Shown here in pieces: positions 1-7,978 of a stretch of 64,000 nucleotides of DNA; position 1 is the stretch's first letter, and the number at the start of each line of letters is the position of its first letter. Below the pieces are notes generated by a model. That model was not told the DNA's origin. It was given only the letters and a program-made list of their open reading frames with translations, and searched no databases. Position numbers and translations under genes: made by a program. The stretch covers positions 1-64,000 of the forward strand of contig JAZQEC010000038.1 in the NCBI GenBank assembly GCA_045538755.1, given 5' to 3'. The DNA is from UBA1738 sp045538755 (lineage in GTDB: Bacteria; Bacillota; Clostridia; UBA1381).

Positions 1-668
1 CAAAGGAACTGGACATTACTATCATACTTGTTCATCACTTAAGAAAGATGCATGACAGCAGTCCTCAGAATATGATTTCGGGTTCAACTGCTCTTGCCGG
101 CGGAGCCGATACAACTTTTGTTTTGTATACTTTCCCAAAGAGAAAAGGATACGGAATCTTATATTGTAAAGGACGCGATACTGACATTCGTGAAATCGAA
201 TTGCGATTTGGGTTTGGCACTCATATCTGGGAAAAAATTTCTGATTCTGTTGAAGACAGTGATGGCATGAAAATGGTTGAAATTATAACCAAGTTATTAG
301 ATGAGTCAGGACCATTTTCGGGAACGGCAACCGAGCTTTGTAAACTCATAAAAGAGGTGTGCGATGTGGAGTTCACTGCTCCGATTCTCGGTAAAAAGCT
401 GACGGACAACAAAGAATTCTTAAAAGACTTCAAAATCAATTATGAATCCGTGCGTGATATGTATCAAAGGACACAGAAACTTTGGTTCGATCCCGACAGA
501 ATTAAAAATGATTCTGCCGAAGAAAATTCAGATACCGAATCAAATTCTGAAACTGAATTTGATGATAAAACTGCGGAAGTTAATGAAGATAATACCGCTG
601 TGAATTTCGAAACAGATGCCGAAGCTGATAAAGAATTTATTCCGTTTAAGATGAAGATACAGATGTGA
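1..668 (+). CDS. RepA-like AAA ATPase, C-terminal part (cut by left edge)
   Basis: The frame is already open at base 3 and runs 221 codons to TGA at 666-668, so this is the 3' part of a longer gene; the ATG at 48 is internal. The start reads ILVHHLRKMHDSSPQN and then SGSTALAGGADTTFVL, followed by CKGRDTDIREIELRF. This is the sensor/arginine region seen at the end of the RecA-like RepA (AAA_25) helicase domain of plasmid and integrative-element replication proteins. The last 50 or so residues are an acidic Glu/Asp/Asn-rich tail. It lies upstream of mobC and a relaxase, as is usual in mobilizable elements of gut Firmicutes. I infer a role in element replication. The family is fairly secure; the exact function is not. 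Confidence 0.7.
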   Translation, partial: KELDITIILVHHLRKMHDSSPQNMISGSTALAGGADTTFVLYTFPKRKGYGILYCKGRDTDIREIELRFGFGTHIWEKISDSVEDSDGMKMVEIITKLLDESGPFSGTATELCKLIKEVCDVEFTAPILGKKLTDNKEFLKDFKINYESVRDMYQRTQKLWFDPDRIKNDSAEENSDTESNSETEFDDKTAEVNEDNTAVNFETDAEADKEFIPFKMKIQM

Positions 669-779
669 TATGTGCCATATAATCCGTCATAGCTGTCATA
701 CTGTCATAGAACTGTTTCAAGAAAGGAGTTGATGACTGTATCCGAATTGTAACAATCTTTTTAGAGGGGGTGAAAATCA

Positions 780-970
780 AGGTTTTTTAAGTGGCTATAC
801 ATTTCGGCTGAACGTTCTTCTCTCCGAAGGAGAGGCTAGCAGAGCGCTTGGCTATACGCTGTCGCTAAAGCGACCGTTGCCCCGCGCAATCGCACCGCTG
901 AAGCGGAGCGAAATCGGGCGGAAGCCCGTACCCACTTCGCAAAAATCGATAGCCGAAATCGATAGAATAT
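780..970 (+). other. candidate origin of transfer (oriT)
   Basis: The 337-base gap 669-1005 between the rep-like gene and mobC has no credible gene. There is only a Shine-Dalgarno-like AAAGGAG followed by a 6-codon ORF at 732-752. The gap is much more GC-rich than its flanks and contains four short perfect hairpins: 820-834 (CTCTCC/GGAGAG), 861-874 (GTCGCT/AGCGAC), 895-906 (CCGCT/AGCGG) and 915-928 (CGGGC/GCCCG). Two direct copies of AAATCGATAG follow at 943-952 and 956-965. Stem-loops plus direct repeats just upstream of mobC-relaxase are the usual layout of a nick region. The nic site cannot be fixed from sequence; just after the last hairpin (about 929-940) is my best guess. Confidence 0.45.
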
Positions 971-1005
971 TTACAAACGAAATTAAAAGAAAGAGGTGAA
1001 ATGGA

Positions 1006-1320
1006 ATGAGAAAAAAACCGCACTCAATTGCTTTCCGAGTTACATATGAGCAGTATAAAATGATCAAAGAGAAAGCAAAAAATTCAAATCTTTCAATTAC
1101 CGATTTCATAGTCAAATGTTGTTTTGACAAAGAGATTATCATCGTGAATGATGTGCGGGAACTTATGAAAGAATTGCATGCAGTAGGAAGAAACTTAAAT
1201 CAGCTGACAACAAGGGCAAATATGAAACAACTGGAGGTCGTAGATTTGAAACCAACCTATCTGGAATTGGTTGAAATCTATACCGTCCTTACCGAATTAC
1301 TTAAGAGGGTGAAAGGTTAA
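1006..1320 (+). CDS. mobC: MobC-like relaxosome accessory protein
   Basis: A protein of 104 residues. The N-terminal half (FRVTYEQYKMIKEKAKNSN, about 10-29) looks like a ribbon-helix-helix or basic DNA-binding segment. The conserved MobC motif is visible near 55-72 (LHAVGRNLNQLTTRAN). MobC proteins bind oriT and help the relaxase open the strands for nicking. The start is preceded by AGAGGTG, and the stop codon shares one base with the relaxase start (TAATG at 1318-1322), which implies translational coupling. It lies directly after the candidate oriT. Family assignment is good; activity of this copy is unknown. Confidence 0.82.
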   Translation: MRKKPHSIAFRVTYEQYKMIKEKAKNSNLSITDFIVKCCFDKEIIIVNDVRELMKELHAVGRNLNQLTTRANMKQLEVVDLKPTYLELVEIYTVLTELLKRVKG

Positions 1321-2438
1321 TGGCAACCGTCTGCACACCCAAAATCAAACGAGCTCAGTCGGCAAAATCTATGGGATTTTGTTTGGACTACGTCAAAGAC
1401 CGTAGGAAGACTGAAATGGCAAACGGTAAGGTATTGGTATCGGGCGTAAGATGTCAGCCTGAACTTGCGTATCAGCAGTTTATGTTGACAAAAGCTTTGG
1501 CAGGAAAAACCGAGGGAAGAATGTACTATCATTATGTTCAAAGCTTCAAGCCTGACGAAAATTTAAGCCCTGAGCATGCCCACAAAATTGCTCTTGAGCT
1601 GGCTGATTATTTTCAAGGTTTTGAAGTGGTCGTATCAACTCATATGGATAGAGCTCACCTGCACTCTCACCTGATTATTAACAGCGTGAGTCAAGAGACA
1701 GGTAAGAAACTCCATCTTGATAATAAATCAATTTTCAGAATCAGAGATTACTCGGACGGACTGTGTTTAAATCACGGACTGTCAGTTCTGAAAAAGAGCG
1801 AACCTAACTATAGAATCAAGTCAATGTCTCGCGGAGAATACCGAGCAGGTCTTCGAGGCGAAACAGTCAAGGGTAGCTTGATGCGAACCATCAATGAAGC
1901 AATGAGAAATTGCAATTCTAAAGATGAGTTCACGAAATTCATGGAGGACAAAGGCTACGAAGTCAAATGGACTGACAGCCGAAAGAATATAACCTATACA
2001 TGTCCTGACGGATTAAAAGTCCGTGATGACAACCTTCATGATGAACGGTTTTTGAAAGAAAATATGCAACTCGAATTTGACTACCGACAGACGAAAGTCA
2101 AGGAGAAAGATACGGGTTGGGAATTTACACATAGACAAGAAGAGCGTACCATTATTAATATAAGCGAGGCCAATCAGATACTTTTAAATCTCGCAAAAAG
2201 CGTTTCCAAGATGACCGAAGACGATGAAGAGGATGAAGACTTACAAGGCTTCATGACTCTGACGGCGGTGGGTATCGTAATCGCAATCGAACTTGCAAAA
2301 CGCCTTATGGAAATTCCAAAGGATGAGCTGAACGATGACGTGATAGACACAACTGTCGAGGAACATCAGATGATGCAAGAGGAGATGGACGAGGATATGG
2401 AAGAAGACCAAGGCTTCGAAGGAATGTCAATGTGGTAA
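1320..2438 (+). CDS. relaxase (MobP-type mobilization nuclease)
   Basis: A protein of 372 residues that would nick oriT and stay covalently bound to the transferred strand. The metal-binding histidine triad is plain: STHMDRAHLHSHLIIN at about 106-121, with H113, H115 and H117. The probable catalytic tyrosine is Tyr24 in CLDYVKDRRKTE, followed by LVSGVRC, which matches the N-terminal pattern of the Relaxase family (PF03432). The protein is shorter than many relatives (about 400-500 residues) and ends in an acidic Asp/Glu/Met-rich tail (about 300-372). It is coupled to mobC upstream and followed by an excisionase-like gene. No coupling protein or type IV secretion gene is visible, so the element would be mobilizable and not self-transmissible. 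Confidence 0.88.
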   Translation: MATVCTPKIKRAQSAKSMGFCLDYVKDRRKTEMANGKVLVSGVRCQPELAYQQFMLTKALAGKTEGRMYYHYVQSFKPDENLSPEHAHKIALELADYFQGFEVVVSTHMDRAHLHSHLIINSVSQETGKKLHLDNKSIFRIRDYSDGLCLNHGLSVLKKSEPNYRIKSMSRGEYRAGLRGETVKGSLMRTINEAMRNCNSKDEFTKFMEDKGYEVKWTDSRKNITYTCPDGLKVRDDNLHDERFLKENMQLEFDYRQTKVKEKDTGWEFTHRQEERTIINISEANQILLNLAKSVSKMTEDDEEDEDLQGFMTLTAVGIVIAIELAKRLMEIPKDELNDDVIDTTVEEHQMMQEEMDEDMEEDQGFEGMSMW

Positions 2439-2454
2439 TGGAGGTGAATTTGAA

Positions 2455-2652
2455 TTGACATTCAAGGATATGCAGATGATGTTTCCTGAATATCCTGATG
2501 CACTTGATGCAAAGCAAGTGTGCGAGATGCTCGGCACATCTACAAAGACTCTTTACAAGATGATAGACGAAGGTCATATCACACCTGTAAAGGTTGGTAG
2601 AAAGTATGTATTTGCCAAGGTAAAAATTGTTGAGTTTTTATTAGGCAAATAG
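2455..2652 (+). CDS. excisionase-family HTH DNA-binding protein
   Basis: A protein of 65 residues with a MerR/Xis-type winged-helix core: LDAKQVCEMLGTSTKTLYKMI followed by GHITPVKVGRKYVFAKVKIVEFL, the HTH_17 excisionase pattern. A strong Shine-Dalgarno GGAGGTG at 2440-2446 is spaced correctly for the TTG at 2455; an in-frame ATG at 2470 is the alternative. In related elements such a gene sits between the relaxase and a tyrosine integrase and controls excision. Here no integrase follows, so it may be an orphan directionality factor. Confidence 0.75.
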   Translation: MTFKDMQMMFPEYPDALDAKQVCEMLGTSTKTLYKMIDEGHITPVKVGRKYVFAKVKIVEFLLGK

Positions 2653-2670
2653 CTGGATATATTAAAAGAA

Positions 2671-2714
2671 CTGTGGTATAGTGTGTTGCTGACAAGCGGT
2701 ACACTATACCACAG
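2671..2714. promoter_or_regulatory. 14-bp perfect inverted repeat after xis-like gene
   Basis: CTGTGGTATAGTGT (2671-2684) and its exact reverse complement (2701-2714) flank a 16-base loop. No U-run follows; instead the right arm runs straight into the Shine-Dalgarno AAAGGAG of the next gene. It is therefore more likely an operator or an RNA structure masking the ribosome site than a terminator. Hairpins at this place between xis and int are, as far as I know, common in related mobile elements. Confidence 0.6.
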
Positions 2715-2726
2715 AAAGGAGAGATA

Positions 2727-3803
2727 ATGAAGAAAAGCATTCTGTGTGCAGATTTAGAAGTTGATACAGAAGGTTACTATGAATTCAATAATAATATTAG
2801 CTTCGAACCGGGAGGATTTGCATACAAGAAAGTTGATGCCAGCCAAAAAGGAGTACGCAGAGATTATAAATCAACGAATGTGTTGGCTATTAACATTTCA
2901 AGTTCTAAGATTAATGCAATGTCTGAAAAAGATAAGTTTAAGCTTTCGTTTACATTAAGCGTATTACTTAATGAGACATTTGAGACACTTTTTTCTAATA
3001 TAAAACAGTATATTTTAGTTAGAAGCGTTGTAAGCGATAACTCATATATGTCCGATTTTGCTGACAATGAATTGATTAATTTATACAGGCCTATTATTGA
3101 TAGTAATTTAGAAAACGGTATAAACATTTACATCACAGAAGATACGGAACTGGAACGCGGAATTACAGATTCAATTGCAAACAATTTTGATAATATCATA
3201 ATGAAAGTTTTGTTTGACTATTTGTTCTGGATTCAAGAAAATGATGCTGTTGTATCTGATAAATGGTTTATGTCGTCAAATGGAGATTATATTAATGCGG
3301 AGACTATTGATAAATTAAAGTTCTTAAAATATGGCGGTGAAAAATTAAATGATGCTCTCGATTTGAATTTGGCATATGAGTGTTTGAGAAGTTTGATTCT
3401 TAATGGCAGCGATACCTTAACATACAGCAGAGGCCAAGTCTTAGGGCATAGATATGAGAAAAATCCTTTTCAAAAATTTATAGATGATTCTAAAAAACAA
3501 GCTGATAAAAAAGCGAATAAAGAAAAGGCAAGTGAACCAACCGCCAACGAGAATACGGTAAAAGATGCAACATCAAGTAAAGAGGGATCCAAGGCAGAGG
3601 CAAATGCTGGAGAAAAAGTTGAAGAGAAAGCATCAAAGGCCGATGAGAAAAATAATCCAAAGGAAAATGAAAATGGGGAAAAGAAAAGCCTGGGCCAAAA
3701 GCTAAAAGGAAAATTCAAGAACAAAGAAGCATCTGCCGGAGATGCAAAAACGCAGGTACAGGCAGAGCCGGAAAAGAAAGATGCAAAAGCTGCTGATAAA
3801 TAA
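2727..3803 (+). CDS. unknown protein with long charged C-terminal tail
   Basis: A protein of 358 residues that I do not recognise. Residues 1-250 look globular, with mixed alpha/beta composition and no obvious membrane segment, signal peptide or catalytic motif. From about 255 to the end it is a low-complexity Lys/Ala/Glu/Asn tail (for example KKQADKKANKEKA), the kind of disordered basic-acidic linker that interacts with nucleic acid, membrane or partner proteins. It follows the inverted repeat at 2671-2714 with a good AAAGGAG site, exactly where an integrase gene would be expected. It is first in a same-strand run of genes for small zinc-ribbon and membrane proteins, so it is likely cargo of the element. 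Confidence 0.6.
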   Translation: MKKSILCADLEVDTEGYYEFNNNISFEPGGFAYKKVDASQKGVRRDYKSTNVLAINISSSKINAMSEKDKFKLSFTLSVLLNETFETLFSNIKQYILVRSVVSDNSYMSDFADNELINLYRPIIDSNLENGINIYITEDTELERGITDSIANNFDNIIMKVLFDYLFWIQENDAVVSDKWFMSSNGDYINAETIDKLKFLKYGGEKLNDALDLNLAYECLRSLILNGSDTLTYSRGQVLGHRYEKNPFQKFIDDSKKQADKKANKEKASEPTANENTVKDATSSKEGSKAEANAGEKVEEKASKADEKNNPKENENGEKKSLGQKLKGKFKNKEASAGDAKTQVQAEPEKKDAKAADK

Positions 3804-3826
3804 AATACGAAAGAGGTAATGTTGTT

Positions 3827-4030
3827 ATGGGTAAAGCACCAAATAAATGTCCCATGTGCGGAGAAGTAACCAATTGGAAATTGGTTGATACAACTAAAAA
3901 AGGATTCAGTGTGGGAAAAGCTGCTGCGGGAGCAGTGCTTCTTGGTCCTATAGGTTTAGTGGGAGGAGCATTGGGAAAGAAAAAACAGTGTTATTATTGC
4001 GGAAAATGTGGATTTAATCATGAATATTAA
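3827..4030 (+). CDS. small zinc-ribbon protein with glycine-rich hydrophobic centre
   Basis: A protein of 67 residues. It has an N-terminal CPMCGE pair (about 8-11), a central Gly/Ala/Leu stretch (VGKAAAGAVLLGPIGLVGGALG, about 30-50; possibly a glycine-zipper membrane helix) and a C-terminal CYYCGKCGF motif. The four to five cysteines can form one zinc ribbon split by the hydrophobic insert. The function is unknown. It sits 23 bases after the unknown charged-tail gene and overlaps the nuclease gene start. Similar zinc-ribbon and membrane proteins recur further along this block (6273, 7112, 7551). Confidence 0.65.
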   Translation: MGKAPNKCPMCGEVTNWKLVDTTKKGFSVGKAAAGAVLLGPIGLVGGALGKKKQCYYCGKCGFNHEY

Positions 4031-4877
4031 AAACAAATCATTCTCTATCGTTTTTCTGTTTATATGTATAGTTATTCTGTTTTCATCCTGCACAATGCAG
4101 GATGAAAACAGGGCTTTTATAACAGTGAACGAAAATGTGCCACAATTTGAAGAAAATGAAATAACAACCGAATCTTTTGAGACATATAGTGATTTGGATG
4201 ATCTTGGTAGATGTGGTCCTGCTATAGCGTGCATTGGAAAAGATTTAATGCCAACGGAGGAACGTGGTGCCATTGGTCAAGTCAAACCATCAGGATGGCA
4301 AATGGCAAAATATGATATTGTAGATGGAAAATACCTTTATAACAGGTGTCATCTTATCGGATATCAACTCTCGGGCGAAAATGCCAATGAAAAGAATCTG
4401 ATTACAGGAACTCGATATATGAACATGGAGGGTATGCTTCCGTTTGAAAATATGGTGGCGACCTATATAGAAGAGACTGATAATCATGTAATGTATCGTG
4501 TAACGCCTATTTTTACAGAGAATAATCTGTTGGCAGATGGTGTTCAAATGGAAGCCTTTTCTGTTGAAGACAACGGCAAGGGCATATCGTTTAATGTGTT
4601 TGTTTATAATATGCAACCCGGGATTGAAATTAATTATTTAGATGGAACAAGTAAATTGGAATCTGACAGTGATTTTGAAGAAACAGTTGAAAAACAAAAC
4701 ATTCAAAGTAATAAGAACGATACAATATATATTTTAAATACAAATACCTTGAAATTTCATAGTAAAGATTGTTCATCTATTAAAGATATTAAACCTAGAA
4801 ATAAAGAGTCTTATAATGGTACAAAGGCGTGGTTAATAGACAATGGTTATTCCTCCTGTGGAATATGCAATCCATAG
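4020..4877 (+). CDS. secreted lipoprotein DNA/RNA non-specific endonuclease
   Basis: A protein of 285 residues from ATG 4020, overlapping the previous stop; a GTG at 4008 is the alternative. An N-terminal hydrophobic segment ends in the lipobox LFSSC, so a surface lipoprotein is likely. The catalytic region is YNRCHLIGYQLSGENANEKN followed by ITGTRYMN. This is the His-containing motif of the EndA/NucA-like beta-beta-alpha metal nucleases (Endonuclea_NS_2), with RCH where streptococcal enzymes have DRGH. The last 50 residues (FHSKDCSSIKDI ... SSCGICNP) form a small Cys-containing module common at the C-terminus of such Clostridia proteins. It could degrade extracellular DNA or process DNA during uptake. 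Confidence 0.82.
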   Translation: MNIKNKSFSIVFLFICIVILFSSCTMQDENRAFITVNENVPQFEENEITTESFETYSDLDDLGRCGPAIACIGKDLMPTEERGAIGQVKPSGWQMAKYDIVDGKYLYNRCHLIGYQLSGENANEKNLITGTRYMNMEGMLPFENMVATYIEETDNHVMYRVTPIFTENNLLADGVQMEAFSVEDNGKGISFNVFVYNMQPGIEINYLDGTSKLESDSDFEETVEKQNIQSNKNDTIYILNTNTLKFHSKDCSSIKDIKPRNKESYNGTKAWLIDNGYSSCGICNP

Positions 4878-4935
4878 GAAACTACTCTTGGAAAATCGTT
4901 ATATGTGGTATATATAACTGCAAAGGAGAAAGATA

Positions 4936-6276
4936 ATGAAGAAGAGAACTTTACGTGAACGTATTAGCTATTGGATAGACTGTATGATGTCCAAAGGACC
5001 AATCGCTATGTCTATCTTGTTATTTGCAATCACAGCAGCAATAGTTATAGTGATTGGCGTTATAGCAACATTTGCGTCTGATGAGGGAGGAATCCTATAT
5101 CAACTTTGGTTTAGTTTGATGTACACACTAGATCCCGGTAATCTTGCTGGAGTGCCTACAGATAATATTGTATATTTAATGCTGATGTTTCTTGCTACTC
5201 TTTGCGGTTTATTTCTTACCAGTGTGCTGATTGGTGTTATTGCCACGGGGGTAGAGGACAAGCTTAGTGATTTGCGAAAAGGTACATCAGTTGTTCAGGA
5301 AGATAATCATACCGTCATTATTGGTTTTGATAACAACGTGTATGCTATTCTTCAGGAGCTAATTGAGGCAAATTCCAATAAGAAGAGTGCGTGTATCGTG
5401 GTATTAGGCGAACAGCCAAAAGCTGAAATGGAGGATGCTATTTCTTTCCACATTCCGAATGCCTTAACTACGCGAATTATTTGCCGTAGTGGTAATTTGC
5501 ATGAGGCATATGCATTGGAACGTTGCTCTGTAGAAACCTGTAAATCTGTAATTATCAATGTTCATGATGATGCAGAAACAGTCAAGATTTTATTGGCTCT
5601 TTCAACTTATCTCAAAGACAAAACATTGGTAAATCCTGACTTGCGATTCATTGCTTCTTTGCAGGATAATCAATATGTAGAAGCAGCCCACATTGCGGGC
5701 GAAGGCCGTGCTGCAATTATATACGCGAAAGATGCCATTGCCAGAATCATTTCTAATACTTGTCGTCAGCATGGTTTGTCGCAAGTTTTGACAGAATTAT
5801 TTAACTTTACGGGCAATGAGTTGTATTTTGAAAAAGTTCCTGAATTAGTAGGAAAAAGCTTTAAGGAAGCGACAATGAGTTTTTCAAACGCTGTAGTTGT
5901 TGGTCTGCAAACAGCGGGTCAGGTTAAGCTCAATCCCCCTATGGATACTGTGATTGGAAAAGATGATGAAGTTGTTCTTCTGGAATTAGACGACGGTGCA
6001 TATATGTATCATTCTGCAAAAACTGTAGATGAGTCAAAAATCTGCAATAATGCAAGCATTTCTGCAACAGCAAATAACCATTTGATTGTTTTAGGTAGCA
6101 ATAAAAAATTATCAACTATCCTTTCTGAATATGCTAAATATGTTGAGCCTGATACGCGTGTGGTTATAGTTGATGATGATTTGGATAAAGAAAAATTAGG
6201 TGCTTATGATAATTTGGATATCACCATATGCAAAAAACCGATTAAATATAATTTTCAAAGGAGTGTTTTTTTATGA
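4936..6276 (+). CDS. CASTOR/POLLUX-like ion channel, C-terminus truncated
   Basis: A protein of 446 residues. It has TM1 at about 22-47, a pore segment with LDPGNLAG at 65-72, TM2 at about 78-105, then LRKGTSVVQEDNHTVIIG leading into a first RCK/Rossmann domain (about 122-290), a TrkA_C-like region, and the start of a second RCK (HLIVLGSNKKLSTIL, about 378). This is the architecture of the CASTOR/POLLUX-related cation channels. Bacterial members usually run past 600 residues, but here the second RCK stops after its first strands. The final residues (about 434-446, KYNFQRSVFL) are simply a translation of the ribosome-binding region of the next gene, with which it overlaps (ATGA). It is probably an internal deletion product and may be inactive or altered in gating. 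Confidence 0.75.
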   Translation: MKKRTLRERISYWIDCMMSKGPIAMSILLFAITAAIVIVIGVIATFASDEGGILYQLWFSLMYTLDPGNLAGVPTDNIVYLMLMFLATLCGLFLTSVLIGVIATGVEDKLSDLRKGTSVVQEDNHTVIIGFDNNVYAILQELIEANSNKKSACIVVLGEQPKAEMEDAISFHIPNALTTRIICRSGNLHEAYALERCSVETCKSVIINVHDDAETVKILLALSTYLKDKTLVNPDLRFIASLQDNQYVEAAHIAGEGRAAIIYAKDAIARIISNTCRQHGLSQVLTELFNFTGNELYFEKVPELVGKSFKEATMSFSNAVVVGLQTAGQVKLNPPMDTVIGKDDEVVLLELDDGAYMYHSAKTVDESKICNNASISATANNHLIVLGSNKKLSTILSEYAKYVEPDTRVVIVDDDLDKEKLGAYDNLDITICKKPIKYNFQRSVFL

Positions 6277-6764
6277 AATTCTGTAGTACATGTGGTGCAG
6301 AAATCAATGAGGGGGCTGCAGTATGCACAAAATGCGGATGTGCAGTTCAAAGTTCGGCTGCGCCGGTAGGTCAGCTTAAAACAAACAAGAGTTTAGCAAA
6401 ATACATATTTTTATCAATTATAACTCTTGGTATTTACGGTCTTGTTGTTATGTCCTCTGTAAGCAATGATATTAATATTGCTGCAAGTAGATATGATGGC
6501 AAAAAGACAATGCACTATTGTTTATTGGCATTCTTGGTTGGACCTATAACATTAGGAATAGCTTATATTGTTTGGTTCCATAAGATTTCAAACCGAATCG
6601 GTAACGAACTTAAGAGAAGAAACATTGCTTACAGTTTTTCTTGTGCCGATTATTGGCTTTGGAATGTACTTGGTAGCTTTATAATTGTTGGGCCATTTAT
6701 CTATTACCATAAGTTATTTAAAGCAACAAACCTTATGTGTGCAGATTATAATGCAAAGGGTTAA
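6273..6764 (+). CDS. zinc-ribbon DUF4234 membrane protein
   Basis: A protein of 163 residues. The N-terminal zinc ribbon (FCSTCGAEINEGAAVCTKCG, 3-22) is followed by a linker and a DUF4234-type domain with about three membrane helices: IFLSIITLGIYGLVVMSS, a second around 83-100, and one near 125-145 (LWNVLGSFIIVGPFIYYHK). The start is preceded by CAAAGGAG and overlaps the channel stop by four bases. The next gene starts on its last stop base. The function of DUF4234 is unknown; the ribbon-plus-membrane layout suggests a membrane sensor or chaperone-like role, which is inference only. Confidence 0.75.
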   Translation: MKFCSTCGAEINEGAAVCTKCGCAVQSSAAPVGQLKTNKSLAKYIFLSIITLGIYGLVVMSSVSNDINIAASRYDGKKTMHYCLLAFLVGPITLGIAYIVWFHKISNRIGNELKRRNIAYSFSCADYWLWNVLGSFIIVGPFIYYHKLFKATNLMCADYNAKG

Positions 6765-7099
6765 TGCGTAGCAGATGCAAAAGACTATACCTGGTTTTGT
6801 TGTTAATTGGATATTTTGCTATTGCATACACTGCAATGCATTATCTTGATATAACATGTGTGTTTTTAAAAATATTTGGGATTCCATGTCCTGGATGTGG
6901 AATGACACGTGCATTTTTATCGTTGCTGAAACTGGATTTTTATAGTGCAGCAAAGTACAATATTCTAATCTTTTTTATGCCGTATGTGTTTATGTATATA
7001 TTTTTTGATTTCAAACATAAGATGCATAATAAAATTATGATTGGAATAGCCTTATTTGCAATTATAAATTGGGTATTAAAGTTGATAACGTATTTTTGA
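6764..7099 (+). CDS. DUF2752 membrane protein
   Basis: A protein of 111 residues. It carries the DUF2752 signature GIPCPGCGMTRAF (about 37-50) after a first hydrophobic helix, and two further helices (around 64-80 and 90-108). The CPxCG motif suggests metal or redox chemistry at the membrane, but no function is established for the family. The start shares a base with the previous stop (TAATG), so it is translationally coupled to the DUF4234 gene. Confidence 0.75.
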   Translation: MRSRCKRLYLVLLLIGYFAIAYTAMHYLDITCVFLKIFGIPCPGCGMTRAFLSLLKLDFYSAAKYNILIFFMPYVFMYIFFDFKHKMHNKIMIGIALFAIINWVLKLITYF

Positions 7100-7111
7100 G
7101 GAGGAAAAAAC

Positions 7112-7519
7112 ATGTATTGTAAAAATTGCGGAGCAGAGATTAACGAAAATGCAGTAGCGTGTATGAGTTGTGGATTCGCTAAAAACAGCGGCGAAAAATT
7201 TTGCGATAATTGTGGTAGTGAAATAACCCCGGGAGCAATAATTTGCACAAAGTGTGGCGCTAACGCAAATAGTATAACAGCTGTTAGTGGTTCAGAAAGG
7301 AAAACGCAAGCATCAATAATTCTTGGCATAATAGGTATTGTATTTGCTTGGATATTTGCTCTTGTGGGTCACATTACATCTATTATAGGTATTGTATTGG
7401 GAGCTAAAGAATACAAGGAAACAAATAAATCAGCAGGCTTGATATTAAGCATCGTCGGTGAAGTTTGTTCAATTATTTCTTCACTCATTGGAATTATTGC
7501 TTTTTCAGGCTTGTATTAA
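7112..7519 (+). CDS. double zinc-ribbon membrane protein
   Basis: A protein of 135 residues. Two consecutive zinc ribbons are visible: YCKNCGAEINENAVACMSCG (2-21) and FCDNCGSEITPGAIICTKCG (about 29-48). After a short linker come two membrane helices (ASIILGIIGIVFAWIFALVG and SAGLILSIVGEVCSIISS) of a DUF4190-like type. The Shine-Dalgarno is GAGGAGG. The gene is a tandem paralogue of the next one: the first 20 residues are identical and the DNA differs mainly at third positions. Confidence 0.75.
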   Translation: MYCKNCGAEINENAVACMSCGFAKNSGEKFCDNCGSEITPGAIICTKCGANANSITAVSGSERKTQASIILGIIGIVFAWIFALVGHITSIIGIVLGAKEYKETNKSAGLILSIVGEVCSIISSLIGIIAFSGLY

Positions 7520-7550
7520 TAAAATTTAATTGAATATGGAGGAAAATATT

Positions 7551-7958
7551 ATGTATTGCAAAAATTGTGGAGCTGAAATTAACGAGAATGCGGTAGCTTG
7601 CATGAGTTGCGGATTTGGAAAAGGTACAGGAGAAAAATTCTGTTCTAACTGCGGTAAAGAAATTAATCCGGGAGCAGTTATATGTACAAACTGTGGAGCT
7701 AGTGTAAAGTCTACTACAGTTAATACATATGGTGAACAGAAATCCAAACTTGTAGCTGTTCTTCTAGCATTCTTCTTAGGTGGAATTGGCATTCACGATT
7801 TCTATCTTGGATACAATAAATATGGTGTTATAAAAATTATTTTAACATTCTGCACAGGTGTCGGCGGCGGAATCTGGGCATTGGTTGATTTTATCAGACT
7901 GTTAACAGGTTCTTTAAACACTGACGCTAACGGCGTTGAATTAAAAAAAGAATTTTAA
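7551..7958 (+). CDS. double zinc-ribbon TM2-domain protein
   Basis: A protein of 135 residues from ATG 7551, which has GGAGGA at 7538-7543 seven bases upstream; a longer frame from 7530 would bury that ribosome site. Two N-terminal zinc ribbons are followed by a TM2 domain: AFFLGGIGIHDFYLGYN then a second helix rich in Gly/Ile and DFIRLLTGSLN. TM2 proteins are small bitopic or hairpin membrane proteins of unknown function. It is the last gene of the accessory block and is followed by the hairpin at 7979-8004. Confidence 0.8.
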   Translation: MYCKNCGAEINENAVACMSCGFGKGTGEKFCSNCGKEINPGAVICTNCGASVKSTTVNTYGEQKSKLVAVLLAFFLGGIGIHDFYLGYNKYGVIKIILTFCTGVGGGIWALVDFIRLLTGSLNTDANGVELKKEF

Positions 7959-7978
7959 ACTTAAAATGTCTAAAAACT

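Noticed and set aside
2671..2714. Intrinsic terminator after the xis-like gene
   Set aside because: The stem is strong but no T-run follows; the right arm abuts the next gene's Shine-Dalgarno, so an operator or RNA structure is more likely.
2727..3803. Divergent integrase at the expected place
   Set aside because: No R...HxxR...Y tyrosine-recombinase pattern and no serine-recombinase motif could be found; the charged tail is also unlike integrases.
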